Shown here piece by piece: positions 8,911 to 16,869 of a stretch of DNA of 64,000 bases (position 1 is the first letter of the stretch; the number at the start of each line of letters is the position of its first letter). The translations under genes and the position numbers were made by a program. Source of the stretch: Fulvimarina uroteuthidis (lineage in GTDB: Bacteria > Pseudomonadota > Alphaproteobacteria > Rhizobiales > Rhizobiaceae); the NCBI RefSeq assembly GCF_034321785.1, contig NZ_JAXLPB010000002.1, positions 806,001 to 870,000 of the forward strand. Direction: 5' to 3'. The notes beneath the pieces are model-generated. The model worked only from the letters and a program-made list of their open reading frames with translations, had not been told where the DNA came from and made no database searches.

Positions 8911-10278
8911 TTGGCCCGGAATACAGCCGATCGTAAGAAGTATCTCGAATGGCATGGCGGCAGCTATCGTGTCTCGGTGCATGTGCCTCAGGGAGCGAGG
9001 GCTAAGCTTGGAACCCGCCTCAAGAGGTCCCTTAAGACTGATAGCCTGTCAGTTGCCAATCGGTTGAAATGGACAGTGGTGGCTGAGTTCCGAGCTATCA
9101 TCGAAGCCGAGCTTGATGGATCCGGCTCAACGCAACAGCGTGAAGCACTAGCGCTCGCAAAAGAGCTAAGAGACGCGTCGACCAAAGAACACCGCGACTT
9201 CGTTGAAATGCTCATCCACGATCGTGCGAGCGAGATCGCAGGCCCTCCAATCGATCATGGATATGACCACGATGGAGAATATGCTCCAGAGTATGAGCCG
9301 AAGAAGGAGAGCGAAGCCCGATGGTTTGCCGATCTGGCTTTCGGCAAGCGCGTTCCCATCGATTTTTATCACGCCAAATACCTCGAACAGCTTGACGTGA
9401 AACGGCGGACGCTCGCAGACGCCGAGCGCTCCATGAAGTACCTCCTCGAGTGGTGCCAACGTGAAGATATTCCACCGTTCCTGAGCGACATCACTGAACG
9501 CGTCGCGGTACGCTTCATGGACGAGCTGCATACCGTGGCGTCCAGTAGTCACCCAAGAACCCTGAACAAGTATCTCAGCCGGCTCTCGCTGTACTGGAAA
9601 TGGCTGAAGAGGCGACACGAGGTCGAAAGGAACGTCTGGGACGGCGTGACGCTATCCCTCCCGAATGACAAGGCAGGCGACAGAGAGCGGCCTTTCACTG
9701 ACGCGGAAGTCCTAAGGCTCCTCTCCGGCCCTGCCTCGCCGGAACTACATGACCTCATGAGGATCGCGGCGCTGACAGGATGCCGGCTAGATCCTATCGT
9801 CTGCCTGCGGGTTCGGGACTGTGATGGTGGGAACTTCGTGTTCAAGCCGCAAAAGAGAGAGATCGAGCCCCGGATCTGCCCCATCCATCCTGATCTTCGT
9901 GAGATCGTTGCGAGGCGATCACACGGCAAGGAACCGGACGCCGAGCTATTTCCCGAGTGGCCCTATCCGAAGACAGGCGATAGAGAGAAGAGCTTCAAAG
10001 CGTCTGGGCACTTCCTCGACTACCGCAGGTCCATCGGCGTCGACGAAGTCGTCCCCGGTCACCGTCGCTCGAAGGTCAACTTCCACTCGTTCCGGCGGTG
10101 GTTCGCCACGAAGGCGGAACAGGCTGATCAGCCGCCGCACATCATATCTGCTGTCATTGGTCATTCGAACGGACGCCAAGGCATGACCCTGAGGACGTAC
10201 TCCAGCGGCCCGAAGATCGAACAGGCGAGACGTTGCGTAGAAGCCGTCCACCTTCCCGCCCAGCCGACATCGAATTAG
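8911..10278 (+). CDS. Tyrosine recombinase (integrase) of the tRNA-Ala island
   Basis: Site-specific recombinase expected to insert and excise the island, 455 residues from a TTG start. An N-terminal DUF6538-like segment (KYLEWHGGSYRVSVHVPQ) comes first, a SAM-like core-binding domain lies at about 150-245, and the catalytic domain follows. The catalytic residues are present: Arg292 in TGCRLDP, His392 and Arg395 in HSFRR, a GHS box, and Tyr430 in LRTYSSG. I prefer TTG 8911 because AGGAGG at 8901-8906 precedes it; ATG 8890 is in frame and overlaps the third GGGTAC unit. It is convergent with the ParB-like gene. Confidence 0.92.
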   Translation: MARNTADRKKYLEWHGGSYRVSVHVPQGARAKLGTRLKRSLKTDSLSVANRLKWTVVAEFRAIIEAELDGSGSTQQREALALAKELRDASTKEHRDFVEMLIHDRASEIAGPPIDHGYDHDGEYAPEYEPKKESEARWFADLAFGKRVPIDFYHAKYLEQLDVKRRTLADAERSMKYLLEWCQREDIPPFLSDITERVAVRFMDELHTVASSSHPRTLNKYLSRLSLYWKWLKRRHEVERNVWDGVTLSLPNDKAGDRERPFTDAEVLRLLSGPASPELHDLMRIAALTGCRLDPIVCLRVRDCDGGNFVFKPQKREIEPRICPIHPDLREIVARRSHGKEPDAELFPEWPYPKTGDREKSFKASGHFLDYRRSIGVDEVVPGHRRSKVNFHSFRRWFATKAEQADQPPHIISAVIGHSNGRQGMTLRTYSSGPKIEQARRCVEAVHLPAQPTSN

Positions 10279-10325
10279 GGGGGAGCCTATACAGGATGGC
10301 CACCCAAGGGGATGTATACCCCGCC

Positions 10326-11171
10326 CTAGAAATCCGGGTTGTGCCTGTCCGCTTGTTCCTCAAGGATCGCATCGAGCTGATCATCCGAGAGGTGCCCCAG
10401 CAGTTCCTCGGCGACATCCGAAAGGCGCCGACCAAAATACCTCTCAAGCGCCATAGCGGCGATCTCAGGAAGATTGACCATCTTGGGCCCGAACTTTCTG
10501 CTCAGGTCTTCGGCCCAACGATCCGCAAGTTGCTCTTTCCACTGCTCCAGCTGGTCGTCGCTCATGTCCTCATCGGTCTCATTGGCTGCCCGTTGCGCCT
10601 GCCCCCAGCTGTTGAACTCGAAGGCTCGATCCTCAAGCTTGTTCTTCGCCGTCCTCATGTTCGCGACGGTGGAAGTGCCAACGCCTGAGGCATCTGCGAT
10701 CTGCGCCTTGCTGAGGCGTTCAAGGAGCGTCAGACGCCACGCATAGTTCAGCCGTTCTGGCTGACGCATGACGAGCTTCGCCCGCGAGTTTGCACGTCCT
10801 GAGGCAATCACGGCCTCCTCAAGGGTCCCCTCGAAGTAGGAGACCGGAACAGCGTCCGACCACTTCGCCTCTTTATAGGCATCGAAACGATGGTGTCCGT
10901 CGATGATGATCAGCTCCGGACCGGCCTGAAGGACCTCGATAGGCTCCAATGGCTTCCCACCGGACCGAATGGCCTTGGCGAGAACACCGACATGATGCTC
11001 ATCGATGCCGCCACGTGGTTGGAACAGCTCGGAACGCCTGCCAAGGTCCTCTAACCGGACTTCGGCCGGCCGGTCAGCACTTGGCTCACTCTCGATCTTC
11101 GCAGCGAGTTCCGCCATGGCACGAGCTGGCTCGAACTCCACACCGCCTTGCTCATCGTTGCCGTCCATCAT
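10326..11171 (-). CDS. ParB/Srx-fold nuclease-like domain protein
   Basis: Protein of 281 residues with a ParB N-terminal fold. The segment RRSELFQPRGGIDEHHVGVL leads to the diagnostic IIDGHHRFDAYKEA, and a helix-turn-helix region follows (about 165-195, SKAQIADASGVGTSTVANM). It resembles the stand-alone ParB-like proteins of plasmids and islands rather than chromosomal ParB. It could be a DNA-binding regulator, a CTPase, or a partition or conflict protein; no ParA partner is nearby. Its start overlaps the stop of the upstream gene (ATGA), so the two are translationally coupled. Confidence 0.78.
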   Translation of the reverse strand: MMDGNDEQGGVEFEPARAMAELAAKIESEPSADRPAEVRLEDLGRRSELFQPRGGIDEHHVGVLAKAIRSGGKPLEPIEVLQAGPELIIIDGHHRFDAYKEAKWSDAVPVSYFEGTLEEAVIASGRANSRAKLVMRQPERLNYAWRLTLLERLSKAQIADASGVGTSTVANMRTAKNKLEDRAFEFNSWGQAQRAANETDEDMSDDQLEQWKEQLADRWAEDLSRKFGPKMVNLPEIAAMALERYFGRRLSDVAEELLGHLSDDQLDAILEEQADRHNPDF

Positions 11172-11836
11172 TCCAACTCCTTCAGGGCCGACTGGTGTTC
11201 CTCTCGTTGCCGAGCGTTCTGATCCATCTCCTTCGCCTCCAGCTCAGCCAGCCGGAGACCGGCCATGCCGAAGGCCTCCACGATCCATGCCTGGAGGTAC
11301 TCCAGCGCCTTCGGTGGAACTTCGCTGTAGACGCGGCGAACGCGGTCCGCCCTGTGGTCCCACCTTCGGCCGACGCTCACGTCCGCTACACCACGAACAC
11401 GCCGAACCAGTTGCGCCCAGAAGGCACGGTCCGACCGGAACCGCCTCGGCTCCAGCTCCTGCATCATGAACATGGCAAGCGCAGCATCGATTGCCGGCCG
11501 TGAGTTCGCCCCTTCGATGATCCTGAGAAGCTCTCTGGCGGCTCTCAGCTCGTACCGCTTGATCGGCCGGCCGGATGATGCCTGATCCACGATTGCCCGT
11601 GCGTGGCCTTCCAAGGCAGACCAGCGTGCCTCCAGTTGGCCCCATAGGGGATTGCTGGCGTTCTTCTCACGCCGCGTCTCCACACGACGGAGATACGGAG
11701 CGAAGTCCGCTTTCCCGATCCCGCGTTGATCGACACTTCCGTGGCGACGCAGCCGGGTCTTATGGGCAGGACAATAGGCACTGTAACGCGATGCGGTTTC
11801 GTTCGTACAACTGCTCACTCGACACGTTCTAGGCAT
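11168..11836 (-). CDS. Uncharacterised island protein with N-terminal Cys/His cluster
   Basis: 222 residues; no family recognised. The first 30 residues contain Cys5, Cys10, Cys22 and His25 (CRVSSCTN..YCPAHKTRLRRHG), a possible small zinc-binding knuckle followed by basic residues, which would suit nucleic-acid binding. The remainder is predicted helical and rich in Arg, Ala and Glu. It is coupled to the ParB-like gene by a 4-base overlap, so they probably work together. No catalytic motif is visible. Confidence 0.7.
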   Translation of the reverse strand: MPRTCRVSSCTNETASRYSAYCPAHKTRLRRHGSVDQRGIGKADFAPYLRRVETRREKNASNPLWGQLEARWSALEGHARAIVDQASSGRPIKRYELRAARELLRIIEGANSRPAIDAALAMFMMQELEPRRFRSDRAFWAQLVRRVRGVADVSVGRRWDHRADRVRRVYSEVPPKALEYLQAWIVEAFGMAGLRLAELEAKEMDQNARQREEHQSALKELE

Positions 11837-11946
11837 GCTTCTCCATCAAGATTTGCAACCATGTTCAGACGGACAGAGACAATTCAATTCAACTACGTTG
11901 GTCCCCCTTCTTCTGACGTGGCCTTCGTCGCAGGGTTCGGCAACAC

Positions 11947-12687
11947 CTACTGGCCCTCAACGAAGGAGCAGTTGCGCCACAATGCTTCTGCCGCAACTTT
12001 CCCCATCGAATGTACCTGGTCCCAATTGCGTGACGTATAGGCGAGCCCTAGCCAGAGAGACTGGACTATCGGCTCAGTCCGGCTAAGGATATCGGTAAGT
12101 GCTTGGTAATTGACATCCGGCACATTTTGCTTCGTTTCCTTATCAAGTGCGTGTGCGATGTTAGCATCTCTGAACTTCTTCAACGCAACCTGCTCTTCCG
12201 ATCGTCGCACTGCGTCTGACTGCTGGATCGCCTGTTCAACGTCTGAACGCCTCTCACTGACGACTTTCTCGGTATGCCGTAGGGAAATATCAAGCGCCCA
12301 GCCTGTGAGCTTGGGCGGTAGATGCTGATTTGCGTTCTTTACCGCTTTTGCAACGAGTAGGTCCAACACGTGACGATCATCCAGCAACATCGTAATGGAT
12401 GGGATGGAGTTTCGGTTCTCTGCTGCTGCGTCCCACATGGCGCAGAGTGGAAGAATTTCACCTCGCATCATGTTGTCACGAAACATGTTAAACGCTAATG
12501 CGGCTTCGTTCCCTTTGATCTGATCCGAGAGATGCGTCGAGAAGCAGACCAACTGATTGCACTCATGCTGAAAGATAACAGCTTGAAGGTCTATCTGGAC
12601 TTCGTTGATCCGTCGTTGCGCATCATCTAGACGTTCCTCGGAAGACATCTTGGCGACTTCATCACTCCACTGACGACTTTTTCCCAT
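11947..12687 (-). CDS. HEPN/AbiU2-like protein, candidate RNase toxin or abortive-infection factor
   Basis: 246 residues, all-helical by eye. The segment KKFRDANIAHAL contains Arg173 and His179 in the Rx4-6H arrangement that marks HEPN ribonucleases. Upstream, LCAMWDAAAENRNSIPSITMLLDD resembles the first helices of AbiU2-type HEPN domains, where a W/F-D pair is followed by a SIP-L-L pattern. Members of this family occur in phage-defence and toxin loci. There is no overlapping small antitoxin gene; the nearest partners are the possible zinc protein and ParB-like gene downstream on the same strand (gap about 110 bases). Assignment to AbiU2 is from memory of the family and should be treated as probable. 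Confidence 0.6.
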   Translation of the reverse strand: MGKSRQWSDEVAKMSSEERLDDAQRRINEVQIDLQAVIFQHECNQLVCFSTHLSDQIKGNEAALAFNMFRDNMMRGEILPLCAMWDAAAENRNSIPSITMLLDDRHVLDLLVAKAVKNANQHLPPKLTGWALDISLRHTEKVVSERRSDVEQAIQQSDAVRRSEEQVALKKFRDANIAHALDKETKQNVPDVNYQALTDILSRTEPIVQSLWLGLAYTSRNWDQVHSMGKVAAEALWRNCSFVEGQ

Positions 12688-12732
12688 CGGGGACCATCTC
12701 TTTGAGTTGTACGGATAAGCCCGCGCGAATGG

Positions 12733-13290
12733 TTAACGTCCTAGAGCTTTCTGCACGGTGGCCTTCGAGAAACCTACCTTTGCCGCAATCGCACGGATAC
12801 TCTCGCCTTCCTCTCGTAGCTTCAGGATCGACGCTCGCGTCTCATCGGTCACCTTGGGAGGACGACCACCAACCCGCCCCTCAGCCTTCGCCTTGGCGAT
12901 GCCTTCCATCTGGCGTTCTTTCCTGATCTCGGTCTCGAACTCGGCAATCAACGCGAGAATGCCCATGACGAGCTTGCCAGTGCGTGTGGAGGTATCGACA
13001 GCGCTGTCATCCAATACCTTAAACGCCACGCCTTTGGCCTGAAGATCGGTGATGATCCGATAGAGATCTGCCGTCGAGCGAGCGAGCCGGTCCAGCTTCG
13101 TGACGATGAGCGTATCGCCCTCTCGCACGTATCGGAGACACTCAGCGAGTGCTGGCCGATCCCCGTCGAGACCCGAGCGCTTCTCTTGAAAGACCCTTTT
13201 GGCCCCCGCCTCTTCGAGCCGTGCGATCTGCGTTGTGTAGTCCTGTTGTCCGGTGGAGACGCGAGCGTAAGCGACCGTTGCCATGTCCAT
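12733..13290 (-). CDS. Serine recombinase (resolvase/invertase family)
   Basis: 185 residues, the usual length of small serine recombinases. The catalytic N-terminal domain begins VAYARVSTGQQ, with the nucleophilic serine in RVST, and contains LIVTKLDRLARST and a long E helix (ILALIAEFETEIRKERQ). A Hin-type helix-turn-helix closes the protein (GRPPKVTDE ... IRAIAAKVGFSKATVQKAL). Either ATG (13290 or 13284) may be used. It is transcribed away from the DUF2806 gene; the shared 141-base gap is the natural place for its recombination site. It could resolve multimers or invert DNA; no inverted pair of sites was found. Confidence 0.9.
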   Translation of the reverse strand: MDMATVAYARVSTGQQDYTTQIARLEEAGAKRVFQEKRSGLDGDRPALAECLRYVREGDTLIVTKLDRLARSTADLYRIITDLQAKGVAFKVLDDSAVDTSTRTGKLVMGILALIAEFETEIRKERQMEGIAKAKAEGRVGGRPPKVTDETRASILKLREEGESIRAIAAKVGFSKATVQKALGR

Positions 13291-13431
13291 AATCCCCTAA
13301 GGCTTCGATGGACAACCGGTTATCGGACGCAAAGGGTACAGTCAACCCGACTGGGTCAGAAAGGTATAGAATTGTGGACATGAACTTGATTTGGGTTGTA
13401 CAACGACGTCGAGATCAGTCGGAGGAAGCTT
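13291..13431. promoter_or_regulatory. Divergent intergenic region, possible res site
   Basis: The 141-base gap between the serine recombinase and the DUF2806 gene. It holds an AACCGGTT palindrome at 13314-13321 and AT-rich steps. Small serine recombinases commonly act at and repress from such upstream sites. The ribosome site GGAGGA (13421-13426) for the right gene lies at its end. Site function is inference. Confidence 0.4.
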
Positions 13432-14574
13432 ATGGCTTGGATGCCTGGGGAGGAGCTGCTGAAGCGGCTCTGGGAAAGCATCGAGAAACTTGGGACAGGT
13501 CTTGCAAGCCCAGCCCAAATACGCCGTGAGGGGAAGGCGAGAGCAGATGTTCGCCGTTACGAATTGCTTCGAGATGCCGAGGCGATGCGGGATGCGCAGG
13601 ATATCCTTGCAGGACGTGCAAAGCTAAATCCGGAAAGCAAGCTGATCACAGGCCCTGCCCATTCTCAAATTTCCTATAACGCGGACACTGGGGGTATGCA
13701 GCTCCCCAATGTTGTAGGACGGGATGCACAGCTCGACCTCAACAATGCCTTACGTGACACAACTCACCTTTCAGCTCTCGCAGCCCAATCACAAATATCC
13801 GCCAATATCAGTGATATCGAGAGATTAGCGGCGCTCCGCGCGACTGTGAGCATGACAGAGGATGTATTGGTAGCCGATGCTGCGGACAGCGACAAAATAG
13901 CAGAGAAAGCTCCGAGCGAAGAAGAAGAGACGATAAACCCACAAAATGCCGGTATCGAGCCGGACTGGTTAAGTTCGTGGCGCGAAGGAGCCGAGCGAAC
14001 TACCAATAACGATCTGCGTCTACTTTGGGCAAGATTGCTGGCTGGCGAAATAAAATCGCAAGGATCTTATTCTAAACGAACAATGTCGTTTTTAAATAGT
14101 ATAGATGTCAAAGAAGCGAGACTAATTGAAAAGATTGGTCCATACGTTTGCGATAAGATACGTATTCTAGCTCCGGAAAATACCCACAGCGATGCAAGTT
14201 TCCTTGAGAAGTACGGAATACAATTTGTCAATCTGATCGAATTAGAAGAGCTAGGCATACTGACCGGGGCGACTGGAATAGGGTTCACTGTCCCCCTGAA
14301 TTTCAGTCATGAAAATCCGATGGTTGTCAAGCTTAATCGGAACAGATGCTTGGTTGCAATTCCCAGAGATGATAACAAAACGATAAATCTCCGCGCATAT
14401 AAACTTTCGACCATCGGAGCGGAGGTAGTTAGTCTTGGTTCGTTTGAGACCCCAGAGGCCTACATACACGAGCTAGCGGAGTTTTTTAAGAGCGCGAACA
14501 TGAGAGTTTTAATAGGAGAGGCTAAAGACGCTGGTCTTAATCGGATTACGTTAGAGAATGGGCGAGAATTATAA
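13432..14574 (+). CDS. DUF2806 domain protein of the island
   Basis: 380 residues. The centre matches DUF2806 as I know it: PDWLSSWREGAERTTNNDL, LWARLLAGEIKSQGSYSKRT and a following helix; the N-terminus (GLASPAQIRREGKARADVRR) is also of that type. The family has no established function and is mostly found in accessory DNA. A conserved hydrophobic core and acidic linker (residues about 155-180) are visible, but no known catalytic motif. GGAGGA at 13421-13426 fixes the start at 13432 rather than 13396. Codon use is distinctly AT-rich against the host, a sign of recent transfer. It is the only plus-strand cargo gene besides the integrase. Confidence 0.75.
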   Translation: MAWMPGEELLKRLWESIEKLGTGLASPAQIRREGKARADVRRYELLRDAEAMRDAQDILAGRAKLNPESKLITGPAHSQISYNADTGGMQLPNVVGRDAQLDLNNALRDTTHLSALAAQSQISANISDIERLAALRATVSMTEDVLVADAADSDKIAEKAPSEEEETINPQNAGIEPDWLSSWREGAERTTNNDLRLLWARLLAGEIKSQGSYSKRTMSFLNSIDVKEARLIEKIGPYVCDKIRILAPENTHSDASFLEKYGIQFVNLIELEELGILTGATGIGFTVPLNFSHENPMVVKLNRNRCLVAIPRDDNKTINLRAYKLSTIGAEVVSLGSFETPEAYIHELAEFFKSANMRVLIGEAKDAGLNRITLENGREL

Positions 14575-14750
14575 ATTACTTCCTATCGAAGCTCACTGGT
14601 TCGGCAGTCCCTTGCCCCCACCGGGGGGGGAAGCTTCATTCGGGTCCCATATATCGAATAGCCGCTCAGAATTTTGCACCAAACATCTCGGGTTGCAGCG
14701 GACAATCCCGGACGAAGCCCACCATATTTGATGAGGCCTCCACTCGACCC

Positions 14751-14781
14751 GGGTACGTTCAATGGGTACGAACGTGGGTAC
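14751..14781. repeat. Right array of three GGGTAC units (probable integrase arm sites)
   Basis: GGGTAC at 14751, 14764 and 14776, spaced 13 and 12 bases, the same as in the left array and in the same orientation. The bases between units are also partly conserved (GnTTCnnT, then TACGA). It lies about 66 bases inside the right attachment core. The rest of the 272-base gap after the DUF2806 gene is AT-rich and has no gene. Confidence 0.78.
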
Positions 14782-14846
14782 GCCAAAAGCGGGGTTATAT
14801 CGCTAAATAACTGTTTTTTATGGATAAATAGACGCATGCAGGGAGC

Positions 14847-14922
<76 letters not shown>

Positions 14923-15338
14923 ATCCACCATTCCGGCTCAAGAGTTACGTCGCCTTACGCGACCCGTCAACGGGTGGGCCTGGCGCAAACTTTCTCTCAG
15001 GTCACGAAAGCCGTCTGCGCGCCTCATCTTCCAGGCTTTGCGACCCTTTCGAAGCGCGAAGAGCTGCGCGGCATGGTCGTTCTGTCAAAGAACCGATCAA
15101 TCGCCTGCGAAGCCGGAACCTTTCGTTACCAGATCCGCTCGACCGGCTTGGCGTTCACCGTCCAGCCGGTCGCATGCACGAGCGCCGAGTTCCGCAGATA
15201 CCACCCGGCGACGCTGTGCCGGAGGCGGGCACGCCGATCTCGGCGGTCAGAGCCTCTTCGTAGCAGCGATGAGTAACTCCGGTCGGAGGCGGCGCCGATT
15301 GCGACAGGCCGGCCGGTCGCGCCGTCCAAGTGCATGCT
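14923..15338. other. Intergenic stretch, no gene seen
   Basis: 416 bases between the tRNA and the acyltransferase gene. It carries the tRNA promoter at its left end. Open frames exist, but their products are compositionally biased and match nothing. No convincing terminator or RNA gene was recognised. Confidence 0.5.
14942..14970 (-). promoter_or_regulatory. Predicted sigma-70-type promoter of tRNA-Ala
   Basis: On the minus strand TTGACG (14970-14965), a 17-base spacer and TAACTC (14947-14942), about 20 bases before the tRNA. This is the normal housekeeping promoter layout. The promoter is on the chromosomal side, untouched by the island. Confidence 0.6.
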
Positions 15339-16478
15339 TCAACTGTCGGAAACACCGTGACGGCCTTCGCCGGGCAAGGCGGATCTCTCGGACAGATAGG
15401 ACAGGCGGAACTGTAGAAAGGGACGTTCAATCAACCGGTAGCTCAGGGCTGAAATCGCTGCGGTTGCGGCAAAGCAGACCAACCCGACCAGAAGAACGGC
15501 CCCATTGTTCTCGAGATTGAACACAGAGCGGTCGATGGCGGTCGCCATCGCGAACACGAAGAAGAAATGCAGAAGGTAGATCGAATAGGACCATCGCCCG
15601 ATCGGGGCGGTCCATCGAATGAACCGATTCCGTTTGGAGAGATTCAGGTTTTCCACCATGTAAATCATGGGAGCGAAGAACAGACCTTCGATGGTCGTCA
15701 GAACGATCCAGATTGCCGATGATGACGGATATCCACCATTGCCGTAAAAACCGCCGAGACGATCGAACTGCCACCATAGGAGGTTGAACAGGACGAAGAC
15801 GAACAGCAATTGCCAGCCAACATGCCGTTTGGGGAACGCCCGAGAACCCCAATAAGCAGCCCACATACCGAACAGAAACTGATCGAGGCGACCGATGATG
15901 GAAAAATACGCCGCGTACTGGATGGAGCCATTCCGCTCCCAAAGCCCGTAGCGCAACGCGATCATGACGATGATCAATGGCAGGATGGTCCAGATCCGAT
16001 GCCGAATTATGGGTATCAGGATTGGTATCAGAAGATAGAAATGCGCTTCTACGGTAATCGACCAGGCGCCGCCCGGGGCGACGGGAAAGATAAGCCCTTC
16101 GACGATGCTCGAAACATAAGCCGAGGTAACGAGAGAGGCGGTCGCAAGATCGGTGACCTGGGCCTGCCAAAGCGCGAGAACGTAAAATCCGGCAAACGAA
16201 ACGCATAGAAGCGGCAGAAGGCGTAGGGCCCGATTGGTCAGAAACCGTCCGAAACGAATGGTCCCGTCACCGATGATCCGCGCGAAGAGATAACCGCTCA
16301 GTGTCATGAACACGGCGACACCCGTATGGCCTTCGGTCAGGAGCGAGACGAACGGCGCAAGTGGCGGGTCCAGCTGGCCCTCGTCGAAATGGTTGAAGTG
16401 CCAAATGAAAACCAACAGGGCGGCCAGGGCTCGAACCGAGTCAAGCGAAGCAAAATACTGACCGCTGGTCGACTGCAT
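15339..16478 (-). CDS. Acyltransferase-3 (AT3) family membrane protein
   Basis: 379-residue integral membrane acyltransferase of the OafA/NodX type, which transfers acyl groups to sugars of lipopolysaccharide, exopolysaccharide or peptidoglycan. Family features: the N-terminal LDSVRALAALLVFIWHFNHF (the R..A...V...H pattern, with the catalytic-type histidine), GHTGVAVFMTLSGYLFARI, and about ten membrane helices. There is no periplasmic SGNH domain. ATG 16478 (MQSTSGQ) is preferred; the upstream extension to 16529 is hydrophilic and proline-rich. It stands alone, so the substrate is unknown. Confidence 0.87.
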   Translation of the reverse strand: MQSTSGQYFASLDSVRALAALLVFIWHFNHFDEGQLDPPLAPFVSLLTEGHTGVAVFMTLSGYLFARIIGDGTIRFGRFLTNRALRLLPLLCVSFAGFYVLALWQAQVTDLATASLVTSAYVSSIVEGLIFPVAPGGAWSITVEAHFYLLIPILIPIIRHRIWTILPLIIVMIALRYGLWERNGSIQYAAYFSIIGRLDQFLFGMWAAYWGSRAFPKRHVGWQLLFVFVLFNLLWWQFDRLGGFYGNGGYPSSSAIWIVLTTIEGLFFAPMIYMVENLNLSKRNRFIRWTAPIGRWSYSIYLLHFFFVFAMATAIDRSVFNLENNGAVLLVGLVCFAATAAISALSYRLIERPFLQFRLSYLSERSALPGEGRHGVSDS

Positions 16479-16869
16479 GTCCGTTGATTCTTCTTCTGTC
16501 GACCGTGGGCCGGACCGGGGATCTGGCACCGACCGGGAAGCCGTGGATGGATCTCGTTTTGGATCGGGCGGCGTTCGTCAAGACCATCCCTGGCGAAACA
16601 CCCCTGCGTCGACCTTCCACTGAATTTTCATCCGCCAGCGATGAGTGCCTCGTCTCGTTCTGTTATCCCGTATGGCGCGGAACGAGCAACCGGCGTAGGC
16701 GCGGGGCCCTTCGATCGCAAAGCGCCGGAGGCGGGCGTGGGATCGGGCGGGACGTGAGCGAACGGCGCCTTTCATTTCATCATAGCGCGCAATATGCACG
16801 CGTTGACCGTCTGGAGAAACTATGGTCTCGTCGTTGGAAACGATTGAATCGACAACCGACGGGTAACCG
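16479..16869. other. Divergent intergenic region upstream of oppA
   Basis: 391 bases between the divergent acyltransferase and oppA genes. It must hold both promoters. I see no gene, riboswitch or strong hairpin; no clear -35/-10 pair can be named with confidence. Confidence 0.45.

Noticed and set aside
14623..14630. Run of eight G near the island's right end
   Set aside because: Short enough to be ordinary and part of a CCCCC/GGGGG hairpin-like patch; no gene effect visible.
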